From NCBI RefSeq assembly GCF_003116095.1, contig NZ_LGRA01000022.1:202771-266770 (forward strand): DNA of 64,000 nucleotides, written 5' to 3'. The first letter of the stretch is position 1. The number at the start of each line of letters is the position of its first letter. Made by a program: the position numbers and the translations under genes. Of this stretch, positions 35,101-43,256 are shown one piece after another. The notes below the pieces were generated by a model. It made no database searches and was not told the origin of the DNA. It saw only the letters and a program-made list of their open reading frames with translations. The stretch is from Azospirillum sp. TSO35-2. GTDB taxonomy: Bacteria; Pseudomonadota; Alphaproteobacteria; Azospirillales; Azospirillaceae.

Positions 35101-36540
35101 ATGCCCGACCTGCCCGCGCTCGACCTGACCCCCGCCCCCTCGTCCGCCGCCACGCCCGTCTCGTCCACCGCCGGTCCGCTGACCGGTCCGGTCGCCGACG
35201 GCCTGCCGATCCCCCAGCGCTATTGGGCGATGGCGGCGATGACCGTCGCGCTGATCATGGCGGTGCTGGACGGGGTGGTCGCCAACATCGCGCTGCCGAC
35301 CATCCAGCGCGAGTTCGCGGTGGACGCCGCCGGCGCCATCTGGGTGGTCAACGCCTATCAGATGGCGGTCACCGTCTCGCTGTTCCCGCTGGCGTCGCTG
35401 GGCGAGATCATCGGCTACCGCCGGGTCTACGGCTTCGGGCTGGCGATCTTCACCCTGGCCTCGCTCGGCTGCGCGCTGGCGCCGAACCTGCCGCTGCTGA
35501 CCGCCGCGCGGGTGCTGCAGGGGCTGGGCGGCGCCGGGATCATGAGCGTCAACCTGGCGCTGGTCCGCCACATCTACCCCTCCACCCATCTCGGCCGCGG
35601 CGTCGGCTACAACGCGATGATCGTCGCGGTGTCGTCGGCGGCCGGCCCGACGCTGGCGGCGCTGATCCTGTCCGTCGCCTCCTGGCCCTGGCTGTTCGCG
35701 GTCAACGTGCCGCTGGGGGTGGCGGCGCTGGTCGTCGCGGCGCGGGCGCTGCCGGTGTCGGCCCCGGCCGGGCACCGCTTCGACTGGCTGAGCGCGGCGC
35801 TGAACGCCGGCACGCTCGGCCTGCTGATCATCGGCTTCAAGGGGGTGGACGGCAGCCAGCCGGCGTGGCTGGTCGCGGCGGAGCTGGCGGCGGCGCTGGC
35901 CATCGGCGTGACGCTGGTGCGGCGCGAGCTGGCGCAGACCGCGCCGCTGCTGCCGGTCGACCTGCTGCGCCGGCCGGTCTTCGCCCTGACGGTGGTGACC
36001 TCGGTCTGCTCCTTCGCGGCGCAGAACATCGCCTTCGTCGCCTTGCCCTTCTTCTTCGAGGACGTGCTGCACCGCTCGCTGGCCGAATCCGGGCTGCTGA
36101 TGACGCCCTGGCCGCTGATGGTGGCGCTGATCGCGCCGATCTCCGGCCGCCTCGCCGACCGTTACGAGCCGACCCGGCTGGCGGCGATCGGGCTGGCGCT
36201 GTTCGCCGCCGGGCTGGCGCTGATGGCGCTGCTGCCGCGCGACCCGTCGACGCTGGACGTGGCGTGGCGGATGGCGCTGGCCGGTTTCGGCTTCGGCCTG
36301 TTCCAGACCCCGAACAACAAGGTGCTGGTCAGCAGCGCGCCGAAGGAGCGCAGCGGCGGCGCCAGCGGCATCCAGGCGACCGGCCGGTTGCTGGGCCAGA
36401 CGCTGGGCGCCGCGGCGGTCGGGCTGGTCTTCACCGCGGTGGGCAAGGCCGACGGCACGGTGGCGGTGCTGTGGCTGGGCGCCGGCCTGTGCGTGGTCGC
36501 CTGCCTGTCCGGCGTCTTCCGCCGGCGCGGCACCGCCTGA
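35101..36540 (+). CDS. DHA2-family (14-helix) MFS drug exporter
   Basis: A 479-residue major facilitator protein of the EmrB/QacA type with 14 predicted helices. AALIMAVLDGV-like residues with the conserved Asp (IMAVLDGVVANIALPTIQRE) form motif D1 of the first helix. The loop-2 region carries LGEIIGYRRVYGFGLAIFTL, the RVLQGLGGAGIMSVNLALV segment follows, and ISGRLADRYEPTRLAAIGL is the second loop motif. It should export drugs or metabolites with proton exchange. No EmrA-type adaptor is adjacent. ATG codons at 35089 and 35101 are both possible; the frame is open upstream because of base bias. Confidence 0.9.
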   Translation: MPDLPALDLTPAPSSAATPVSSTAGPLTGPVADGLPIPQRYWAMAAMTVALIMAVLDGVVANIALPTIQREFAVDAAGAIWVVNAYQMAVTVSLFPLASLGEIIGYRRVYGFGLAIFTLASLGCALAPNLPLLTAARVLQGLGGAGIMSVNLALVRHIYPSTHLGRGVGYNAMIVAVSSAAGPTLAALILSVASWPWLFAVNVPLGVAALVVAARALPVSAPAGHRFDWLSAALNAGTLGLLIIGFKGVDGSQPAWLVAAELAAALAIGVTLVRRELAQTAPLLPVDLLRRPVFALTVVTSVCSFAAQNIAFVALPFFFEDVLHRSLAESGLLMTPWPLMVALIAPISGRLADRYEPTRLAAIGLALFAAGLALMALLPRDPSTLDVAWRMALAGFGFGLFQTPNNKVLVSSAPKERSGGASGIQATGRLLGQTLGAAAVGLVFTAVGKADGTVAVLWLGAGLCVVACLSGVFRRRGTA

Positions 36541-36555
36541 CCGGTCCCCGGTCGG

Positions 36556-37143
36556 CTACGGATTGGCGCGGGTGAGCGTCGGCTCGCTGCCGTAGGCGAA
36601 GGGCGTCGCCTTGGTCAGCTCGGCCTGGTCCATGCTCAGCGTCAGCCCCTCCGCGCCGTTGGCGAGCGCGCCGACCGGCACGGTGACCAACTTGCTGCCC
36701 ATCCCCAGCACCTCGTTCGGGGCGACGACGACGTTGCCGATGCGGTCGCCGGTCAGGGTGAAGTCGACGATGCGCCCGCCCGGCTGGCCGTCGGCGGTGC
36801 GCAGCTCGGCGCCGACCAGCGAGCGCGCCTGCTGCGGGTCGATGGCGCCCGGCGGCAGCGCCGCCACCGGCGGCGAGTTGGCCGGTGGCGAGTTGACCGG
36901 CGCCGCCGGGTTCTGCACCTCGCGCGACGGCGCCTCGCCGCTGACGCCCGGCGGCGAGGTGACGGCGTCGGTCGTCGACTGGTCGTCCGGCCGCGGCGCG
37001 GTCATCAGCGGCGGCGGGTTGGCGGTGCCGGGATTGGCCGTGCCGGGATTGGCCGTGGTCTGGGCGGTGGCGGCGCCGGTCAGCAGCAGCGCGGCGGCCG
37101 GGACGGCGAGCAGCAGGGGGCGGAGCGTGAGCGGGCGGAGCAT
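36556..37143 (-). CDS. Exported protein with PRC-barrel-like domain
   Basis: A 195-residue protein with a clear signal peptide (LRPLLLAVPAAALLLTGAAT, cleaved near ATAQ), then a Pro/Ala/Asn-rich linker of about 70 residues containing the short repeats NPGTANPGTANPPP and NSPPANSPP. A C-terminal domain starts near QQARSLVGAELRTADGQPGG. That domain has the strand pattern of PRC-barrels (RIVDFTLTGDRIGNVVVAPN). PRC-barrel proteins often bind other proteins or RNA, and exported ones are common in alphaproteobacteria without known roles. It converges on the DHA2 gene with 15 bases between. Confidence 0.75.
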   Translation of the reverse strand: MLRPLTLRPLLLAVPAAALLLTGAATAQTTANPGTANPGTANPPPLMTAPRPDDQSTTDAVTSPPGVSGEAPSREVQNPAAPVNSPPANSPPVAALPPGAIDPQQARSLVGAELRTADGQPGGRIVDFTLTGDRIGNVVVAPNEVLGMGSKLVTVPVGALANGAEGLTLSMDQAELTKATPFAYGSEPTLTRANP

Positions 37144-37222
37144 CGGGGCAACCCTTCCGTTCGGATGCGGTGTCCCCCTGTAAACAGCGCAACCGCCCCC
37201 AGGGTTGCGGCGAAGCGTCGGC

Positions 37223-37831
37223 TTATCGGTTCCGCCGCAGCAGGAAGACGCCCTGCTCGCCCAGCAGGTTGGCGAATCCGGAATGGGCGCGGCTGGTCAC
37301 CCGGCCGGCACGGTCGATGATGTGGGTCTGCTCGATGGTGAGGCCCATCTCCTCGGTCAGCACGACGAAGTCGCGCAGCGTGCAGAAATGGATGTTGGGC
37401 GTTTCCCACCACTGGTAGCCCAGCTTTTCCGTCACCGGCATGCGGCCGGTCAGCATCAGCTGCATGCGGACCCGCCAATAGCCGAAGTTCGGCACCGAGA
37501 CGATGGCGCGGCGGCCGATGCGGCACATCATCTCCAGCACGTCGCGCGGACGCCGCATCGCCTGCAGCGTCTGGCCCAGGATGACGTAGTCGAACGCCTC
37601 GGCGGGGTAGTCCTTCAGGTCGGTCTCGGCGTCGCCCTGGATCACCGACAGCCCGTGCGCCACGCATTGCCGCACGCCGTCCATGCTCAGCTCGATGCCG
37701 CGGCCGTCGACGTTCTTGGCGTGGGCCAGATGGTCGAGCAAAGCGCCGTCGCCGCAGCCGACGTCCAGCACGCGGCTGTTCGGCTCCACCATCTCGGCGA
37801 TCAGCTTCAGGTCGTCGCGAATGTCCGGCAT
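37223..37831 (-). CDS. metW: Methionine biosynthesis protein MetW
   Basis: A 202-residue SAM-dependent methyltransferase-fold protein of the MetW family. It contains the SAM-binding motif VLDVGCGDGALLDHLA (about residues 20-35), GIELSMDGVRQCVAHGLSVI and the family-specific SVPNFGYWRVRMQL segment. In proteobacteria with MetX, MetW is always beside it and is needed for full homoserine acetylation in vivo. Here it follows metX after 20 bases in the same orientation, so the pair is an operon. It is followed by a short spacer and the PRC-barrel gene. Confidence 0.93.
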   Translation of the reverse strand: MPDIRDDLKLIAEMVEPNSRVLDVGCGDGALLDHLAHAKNVDGRGIELSMDGVRQCVAHGLSVIQGDAETDLKDYPAEAFDYVILGQTLQAMRRPRDVLEMMCRIGRRAIVSVPNFGYWRVRMQLMLTGRMPVTEKLGYQWWETPNIHFCTLRDFVVLTEEMGLTIEQTHIIDRAGRVTSRAHSGFANLLGEQGVFLLRRNR

Positions 37832-37851
37832 GGCGGTCGTCGGGCCTCTGG

Positions 37852-39075
37852 TCAGCGTGCGCGGCGGCGGACGGACAGGCCGCGATGCTCGGCACAGCCC
37901 TCCAGGAAGCCGTGGATCACCTGATGGAACTCCGGCTCGTCCAGCAGGAAGGCGTCGTGGCCCTTGTCGGTCTCGATCTCCACGAAGCTGACATTGGCGG
38001 CGACCGCGTTCAGCGCGTGGACGATGGCCCGCGATTCGGCGGTCGGGAACAGCCAGTCGCTGGAGAAGCTGGCGAGGCAGAAGCGCACCGGCGTCGTCGT
38101 GCCGCCCGGCCGGAAGGCGTTGGCCAGCGACCCGCCGGCGTCGGCGGCGAGGTCGAAGTAATCCATCGCCCGGGTGATGTAGAGGTAGGAGTTGGCATCG
38201 AACCGCTCGACGAAGGCCGCCCCCTGGTAGCGCAGGTAGCTTTCCACCTGGAAGTCGGCGTCGAAGCCGTAGGTCACCGCCTTGCGGTCCTGCAGGTTGC
38301 GGCCGAACTTGCGGTGCAGCGCCGCTTCCGACAGGTAGGTGATGTGCGCCGCCATGCGGGCGACCGCCAGGCCGGCCTCCGGCCGGGTGCCTTCCAGCAG
38401 GTAGTTGCCGCCGCGCCAGCTCGGGTCGGCCATGATCGCCTGGCGCCCGACCTCGTGGAAGGCGATGTTCTGCGCCGAATGGCGGGCGGCGGTGGCGATC
38501 GGCACCGCGGCGAACACCGACTCGGGGTAGGCGACCGCCCATTGCAGCACCTGCATCCCGCCCATCGAGCCGCCGACGACGCAGAACAGCTTCTCGATCC
38601 CCAGATGCTCGACCAGCAGCTTCTGCGCCCGCACCATGTCGCCGATGGTGACGACCGGGAAGGACAGGCCATAGGGCTGGCCGGTCGCCGGGTCGACGTC
38701 CTTCGGCCCGGTGCTGCCCAGGCAGCCGCCCAGCACGTTGGAGCAGATGACGAAATAGCGGTCGGTGTCGACCGGCCGGCCGGGGCCGACCAGCATCTCC
38801 CACCAGCCGGGCTTGCCGGTGACCGGGTGCGTTTCCACCACGAAATGGTCGCCGGTCAGCGCGTGGCAGATCAGGATGGCGTTCGACCGGTCGGCGTTCA
38901 GCGTGCCGTAGGTCTGGTAGGCGATCTGGAAGCCGCCGATCTCCACGCCGCTGTCCAGCCGCATCGGCCGGTCGACGGCCAGCCGGACGCGCTTGCCCGG
39001 AAAGCCGCCCGGAAGGGCGTCTGCGTCGGCCGGGGCGACCGCCGGGGCGACCATGGAGGGGTGTTGCGCGGGCAT
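37852..39075 (-). CDS. metX: Homoserine O-acetyltransferase MetX
   Basis: A 407-residue alpha/beta hydrolase-fold enzyme that acetylates or succinylates L-homoserine, the first committed step of methionine synthesis. The substrate block YQTYGTLNADRSNAILICHA, the oxyanion/cofactor stretch NVLGGCLGSTGP and the nucleophile elbow GGSMGGMQVLQWA (Ser at about 163) are all present. The C-terminal Asp and His (ALNAVAANVSFVEIETDKGH) complete the triad. I looked for a SAM-II riboswitch upstream and did not see one. Acetyl versus succinyl donor cannot be settled by name alone in this family. Confidence 0.94.
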   Translation of the reverse strand: MPAQHPSMVAPAVAPADADALPGGFPGKRVRLAVDRPMRLDSGVEIGGFQIAYQTYGTLNADRSNAILICHALTGDHFVVETHPVTGKPGWWEMLVGPGRPVDTDRYFVICSNVLGGCLGSTGPKDVDPATGQPYGLSFPVVTIGDMVRAQKLLVEHLGIEKLFCVVGGSMGGMQVLQWAVAYPESVFAAVPIATAARHSAQNIAFHEVGRQAIMADPSWRGGNYLLEGTRPEAGLAVARMAAHITYLSEAALHRKFGRNLQDRKAVTYGFDADFQVESYLRYQGAAFVERFDANSYLYITRAMDYFDLAADAGGSLANAFRPGGTTTPVRFCLASFSSDWLFPTAESRAIVHALNAVAANVSFVEIETDKGHDAFLLDEPEFHQVIHGFLEGCAEHRGLSVRRRAR

Positions 39076-39136
39076 GGCGGTCGGATCGAAGCCTGAGGAG
39101 AACCGGGGGCGGGATCTGTGGCGGAAGCGGAGCGTA

Positions 39137-39166
39137 TAGCTACGAAGCCGGCCTTCGAAGTGTCAA
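39137..39166 (-). promoter_or_regulatory. Promoter of metX-metW
   Basis: On the minus strand a perfect TTGACA (39166-39161) is followed after 18 bases by TAGCTA (39142-39137). It lies about 60 bases before the metX start. Part of the spacer is self-complementary (CTTCGAAG, and CGAAG on both sides of GCCGGC), which could be an operator. Confidence 0.55.
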
Positions 39167-39236
39167 CGTTTTCTTTGATTTCCGGGCGCATGCGGACTAC
39201 TACTATCCGGCTTTGCATTCGATGGTTTTGTGCCCC

Positions 39237-40136
39237 ATGCCCCCCGCCAGGACTCCGCTCGACGATTTGCGCCGCGAGATCGACCAGATCGACGACGCGA
39301 TCCATGACCTGCTGATGCGCCGCGCCGCGGTCGTGGAGCGGATCGGCGCCGCCAAGGGCACCGAACCGGCCGTGGGCCAGCCCGTCTACCTGCGCCCGGG
39401 GCGGGAGGCGACGATCCTGCGCCGCCTGATGGCCCGCCACGCCGGGTCCTTCCCCGCCCAGGTCGTCGTCCGCATCTGGCGCGAGATGATCACCGCCTTC
39501 ACCCGCATGCAGGGGCCCTTCGCCGTCGCCGTCTACGCGCCGGAGGACCGCCGCGGCTTCTGGGACGTCGCCCGCGACCATTTCGGCAGCTTCGTGCCGA
39601 TGACCGCCGTCAACACCCCGGCCGCCGCGCTCCGCGCCGTGTCGGAGGGGGCGGCGACCGTCGCCGTGGTGCCCTATCCGGCCGACGACGACTCGGACCC
39701 CTGGTGGCGCTTCCTGGTGTCGGCCGACGCCGCCCGGCCGCAGGTGGTGGCGCGGCTGCCCTTCGGCGGGCGCGGCAACGCCCGCGGCGAGAATCGCGAC
39801 GCGCTCGCCATCGCCGCCGTCCCGCACGAGGCGACCGGCGACGACCGCACGCTGCTCAGCATCGAGATCGGCGGCGACCTCAGCCGCGGCCGGCTGAAGG
39901 ACATGCTGGAGGCTTGCGGCCTGCCGCCGGTCAATTTCTGCACCTGGCATCCCGCCGGCCACGCCACCAGCCCGTCGGGCAGTTCCTCCGGCGGGCCGTC
40001 GGTGCATCTGGTCGAGATCGCCGACTTCGTCGATCGCGCCGATCCCCGCCTGACCGCGCTGGTCGAGCGGTCCGGCGACATTCCGGTGCGGGTCAACACC
40101 GTCGGCGGCTACGCCGTGCCGTTGAATCTGGGCTGA
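39237..40136 (+). CDS. Chorismate mutase fused to a degenerate prephenate-dehydratase-like domain
   Basis: The 299-residue protein starts with an AroQ-type chorismate mutase domain (about residues 5-95). It has LDDLRREIDQIDDAIHDLLM and RRAAVVERIGAAKG, which carry the conserved Arg and Lys of the active site. The remaining 200 residues have the length and strand order of a PheA-type dehydratase plus a vestigial ACT-like end, but the dehydratase hallmark TRF motif is missing. So it should convert chorismate to prephenate without dehydrating it. hisC follows after 66 bases, in line with phenylalanine/tyrosine synthesis. The start at 39237 is chosen over ATGs at 39213 and 39222; none has a ribosome site. 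A promoter-like TTGATT-17-TACTAC lies just upstream. Confidence 0.82.
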   Translation: MPPARTPLDDLRREIDQIDDAIHDLLMRRAAVVERIGAAKGTEPAVGQPVYLRPGREATILRRLMARHAGSFPAQVVVRIWREMITAFTRMQGPFAVAVYAPEDRRGFWDVARDHFGSFVPMTAVNTPAAALRAVSEGAATVAVVPYPADDDSDPWWRFLVSADAARPQVVARLPFGGRGNARGENRDALAIAAVPHEATGDDRTLLSIEIGGDLSRGRLKDMLEACGLPPVNFCTWHPAGHATSPSGSSSGGPSVHLVEIADFVDRADPRLTALVERSGDIPVRVNTVGGYAVPLNLG

Positions 40137-40202
40137 TCGCCCGAAATACGGCAGGATGGCGCCGTCATTCCCTAAAGCACGCTTCAGAAGGTTCGCAACG
40201 CC

Positions 40203-41294
40203 ATGACCCAACCGAACGGCCCGCAGCCGCGTCCGGGGATTCTCGACATCGCCGCCTATGTCGGCGGCGAGCATCAGGGTCACATCCGCCTCGCCTCGAA
40301 CGAGGGGGCGCTCGGCCCCAGCCCGCGGGCGATGGAGGCTTATGCGGCGGCGGCGCCGACGCTGCACCGCTACCCCGACGGCGGCTCCGCCGCGCTGCGC
40401 GGCGCCATCGCCAAGCGCTTCAACCTGGACGCCGAGCGCATCGTCTGCGGCGCCGGGTCGGACGAGATCATCAGCCTGCTGATCCGGGCCTACGCCGGGC
40501 CGGGCGACGAGGTGCTGTATTCGCAGTACGGCTTCCTGATGTACCCGATCGGCGCCAAGTCGGTCGGCGCCACCCCGGTGACCGCGCCGGAGGATGGGCT
40601 GACCGCCAGCGTCGATCAGCTGCTCGCCCGCGTCACCCCGCGCACCCGGCTGGTCTTCCTCGCCAACCCGAACAACCCGACCGGCACCTACCTGCCGGCG
40701 TCGGAGGTGGCGCGGCTGCACGCCGGCCTGCCGCCGGACGTCATCCTGGTCATCGACGCGGCTTACGCCGAATATGTGAACAAGGACGACTACACCGCCG
40801 GCGAGGAGTTGGTGGACCGCTTCCCCAACGTGGTGATGACCCGCACCTTCTCGAAGATCTTCGCGCTGGGCTCGCTGCGTATCGGCTGGGGCTATGGCCC
40901 GGCCGGCATCGTCGACGTGCTGAACCGCGTCCGCGGCCCGTTCAACGTGTCGACCGCCGCCCATGTCGCCGGCGTCGCCGCGGTGGAGGACGCCGACTTC
41001 CTCGACCGCTCCCGCCGCCACAACGAGAAGTGGCGCGCGTGGTTCTCCGCCGAGGTGCAGGGGTTGGGCCTGACGGTGCATCCCAGCGTCACCAACTTCG
41101 TCCTGGTCGACTTCCAGGGCCAGCCGGCCGGCAAGGACGATGCCGAGGCGGCGCGCCAGTTCCTGAAGGCCCGCGGCATCCTGGTCCGCCAGATGCCCGC
41201 CTACGGCCTGCCGAGCTGCCTGCGCGTCACCATCGGCACCGAGGCGGAAATGCGCGCGGTCGTCGACGCGCTGAAGGGCTTCCTGCAGGGGTGA
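40203..41294 (+). CDS. hisC: Histidinol-phosphate / aromatic aminotransferase
   Basis: A 363-residue fold-type I PLP enzyme of the HisC group. NEGALGPSPRAMEAYAAAAP binds substrate, FLANPNNPTGTYLP and VIDAAYAEYV position PLP, and the Schiff-base Lys is in TRTFSKIFALGSLRIGWGYG. The C terminus has LPSCLRVTIGTEAEM. Placed next to a chorismate mutase, this copy may mainly transaminate prephenate or phenylpyruvate instead of imidazole acetol phosphate. The tyrA-like dehydrogenase often found next is absent; an intrinsic terminator and an AT-richer insert follow. Confidence 0.92.
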   Translation: MTQPNGPQPRPGILDIAAYVGGEHQGHIRLASNEGALGPSPRAMEAYAAAAPTLHRYPDGGSAALRGAIAKRFNLDAERIVCGAGSDEIISLLIRAYAGPGDEVLYSQYGFLMYPIGAKSVGATPVTAPEDGLTASVDQLLARVTPRTRLVFLANPNNPTGTYLPASEVARLHAGLPPDVILVIDAAYAEYVNKDDYTAGEELVDRFPNVVMTRTFSKIFALGSLRIGWGYGPAGIVDVLNRVRGPFNVSTAAHVAGVAAVEDADFLDRSRRHNEKWRAWFSAEVQGLGLTVHPSVTNFVLVDFQGQPAGKDDAEAARQFLKARGILVRQMPAYGLPSCLRVTIGTEAEMRAVVDALKGFLQG

Positions 41295-41302
41295 TGCGGG
41301 GG

Positions 41303-41334
41303 CGGGGCGCGTCGGTAACGGTGCGCCCCGTTTT
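41303..41334 (+). terminator. Terminator after hisC
   Basis: CGGGGCGC pairs with GCGCCCCG around a 12-base loop and is followed by TTTT, nine bases after the hisC stop. Confidence 0.8.
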
Positions 41335-41581
41335 GCGACACGCCCCTGCCGCCGTTCGACCGGGCGAACCGCGCGATCAGGACCAGTCTACACTGGAGAG
41401 GCGCTAGATTTCGTGCGCGCTGTAGGCGGGATTGACCAAGGAGGCTGGCGGCACGCCGATCAGGGTGATGCCCGTCCGTGCTTTGATTTGTATTCTGTTG
41501 TGGCTTTGGTTCAGCCAGAACAGTTATCTCGAACGATTTTGACGATATCTCCCGAAATTATCGGAACTTGAAAACTGAAGG

Positions 41582-42277
41582 TTAGAAATCCCAAGTGACT
41601 TCACATCCGAGGTATTCGCTGAGCACCATCCGCACCACACTCCCATCTTCGACACCCGCCATGTATCGGTACCTGCCCTTCTGAACGACCACCCATCCCG
41701 GTCGGTCTCCTGGATAGCCCTCAAGAAGCCTTTGCATTGCTCGTGAGCCAACGTCCGGCCACATCGCCAACTTGCCGTCGCCGAAGTTCTCGAAGTTGAG
41801 CAAAGCTTGATCGGAGAGCAATGATAGCGGGAAGACGTCGACGGCTAACGGTTCGTGCTCAAAATGCTCATGCAGTTCGTAGGCCGCGTGTGCGCGCGCG
41901 ATCTTGGTTATAATTCGCCTCACTCGATCCATATCGGGATGGAACATTGTTCCATTCTCGGTGATCGAGCGGATTGCTGCCATTGATGACGCCAGCGCGG
42001 GGCTACGCGCGAGCATCTTGGCGACTACAGGCCGGGATACGCGCGCTGCATCCACCTCGCCGGTCAGAGCGCACTCGACCACACAGGCGAGCCAACTCTC
42101 GTCAAGCGAAGCGGAGTTATTGCAAACGTAACAAGAGGGGACAACGATCATTTCATCAGGATACGGCTTGTCCAGCAGTACTTTCGGGGGCGCATGATCA
42201 ACAGTGTTGGCTTTGCCGCCACAGTGATAGCAGCCGGTCAGAATGCGGCTATCGCCGTAGCATTCGATCCGCTTCAT
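41582..42277 (-). CDS. HNH-nuclease-like zinc protein of the accessory cassette
   Basis: A 231-residue protein with an N-terminal HNH-type core: CYHC (Cys16, Cys19), then DHAPP (Asp27, His28), then CYVCNN (Cys49, Cys52, Asn53, Asn54). The two CxxC pairs would hold a structural zinc, and His28 is the expected catalytic base. The rest (about 60-231) is helical with a last beta-rich part (WVVVQKGRYRYMAGVEDGSV) and is not recognised. Base and codon use are AT-richer than the neighbours, indicating transfer. The ATG overlaps the stop of the upstream helical-protein gene by four bases. Function as a nuclease, perhaps in defence, is inferred from the motif. Confidence 0.75.
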   Translation of the reverse strand: MKRIECYGDSRILTGCYHCGGKANTVDHAPPKVLLDKPYPDEMIVVPSCYVCNNSASLDESWLACVVECALTGEVDAARVSRPVVAKMLARSPALASSMAAIRSITENGTMFHPDMDRVRRIITKIARAHAAYELHEHFEHEPLAVDVFPLSLLSDQALLNFENFGDGKLAMWPDVGSRAMQRLLEGYPGDRPGWVVVQKGRYRYMAGVEDGSVVRMVLSEYLGCEVTWDF

Positions 42278-42798
42278 CGACGGAGTCTTATACTCAGTTC
42301 CTTGTCAATAGCGGCTAGTTCGCGCTCCCACCAGTTGATCGCCTCCTCGAAAACGTCGCGAGCGTCCTCGCCTTCGCCGTAACCCTCGACAAGCGGACGG
42401 AACAGATTCTCATCAAAATCTGCGATTTGATCCAGGTAGCTGACCTCGCCGGTCTCCGGATTTACAAGCGTCAATCGTATCGCCATCGGCACCTCGGCGA
42501 GCGGGTGCACTTTGGACCGATACTCCTTGAGGATATTGTTGCGCTCTTCGAGAATAAAATCTCGATACACCGCATGTGAAGGATCGGCGCTTCTCCAGCG
42601 TCGGTGCGCTTCATCGCCGATCTTCGCAAGTTCGACATTCGCTCGTTGATCAACATTGAGTAGGACGTGTCCAACGGCTCGAAGTAACGCTACACCACCC
42701 GCCCAATGCACGCGCCAGCGATCTGGATCGGTTTCAGTCTGCAACATATCGAGTGCAAGCCTTGCATCTAAAAGAACCTCGCGTGCTGCGTGTGTCAT
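42274..42798 (-). CDS. Helical partner protein of the HNH cassette
   Basis: With the start at 42798 (GGAG nine bases upstream) the product is 174 residues, almost all helical. It has the pattern RVHWAGGVALLRAVGHVL (about 29-46) followed by FILEERNNILKEY (81-93) and a C-terminal WWERELAAIDKEL. I have the impression of a widespread uncharacterised family with these two motifs, but I cannot name it. The open frame extends upstream to a TTG at 42972 through AT-rich codons without a ribosome site. It is coupled to the HNH gene by a four-base overlap, so the two act together. Composition marks it as acquired. Confidence 0.65.
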   Translation of the reverse strand: MTHAAREVLLDARLALDMLQTETDPDRWRVHWAGGVALLRAVGHVLLNVDQRANVELAKIGDEAHRRWRSADPSHAVYRDFILEERNNILKEYRSKVHPLAEVPMAIRLTLVNPETGEVSYLDQIADFDENLFRPLVEGYGEGEDARDVFEEAINWWERELAAIDKELSIRLRR

Positions 42799-43256
42799 CT
42801 CGTTTATCTCCGCCGATTTTTCTGCTTTATCTCGATATACTGTGATAACTAAGCAGTCTGCATCATTCCGCGCTTTAGATGACCAATCTTCATGAAATTT
42901 TCGATCAACTTTATGAACTATATGCCACATTAGATTAGCAGAAATGATGTTGCTTTGTAAATTGTCGATCAAAGTGAAGGGCGGCTCTTAGTTCCCCGTA
43001 GCTTTGGCCGCCCTAACAGAACTTGAAAATAGCGAGATATGTGTTAGTAAAATATCATTGAAAGATGGACGATTGAATGAATTGGTGACATTGGTGATGG
43101 ATAAAGGCCTGACTGTCGCCCGAAGTCGTCCAGGATACGGTGCACCAACCGACAGCAGAAATTTAGCTTTTATCTGCAGAAACGCGCCAATTTATTTTAG
43201 GCCGAATACAGTTATTCACTTCCATGGAGGCCACCTCCGCCCCCAACCCCGCCCCC
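42799..43256. other. AT-rich insert end with possible gene relic
   Basis: This region is much richer in A and T than its surroundings up to about 43225, where composition switches back abruptly. On the plus strand a frame from 43004 reads LENSEICVSKISLKDGRLNE and later FICRNAPIYFRPNTVIHFHG before running into fliK-side DNA. It lacks a ribosome site and may be the relic of a gene cut at the junction. The minus-strand part should hold the promoter of the two-gene cassette, but no clear boxes were seen. Confidence 0.4.

Noticed and set aside
39076..39236. SAM-II riboswitch before metX
   Set aside because: The conserved AAAGCUAAAA-type core was looked for on the minus strand and not found; only a sigma-70 type promoter is visible.
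41335..43256. Integrase, transposase or att repeats of a classical island
   Set aside because: No recombinase gene, tRNA or clear flanking direct repeats were seen at the edges; only composition and gene content suggest transfer.
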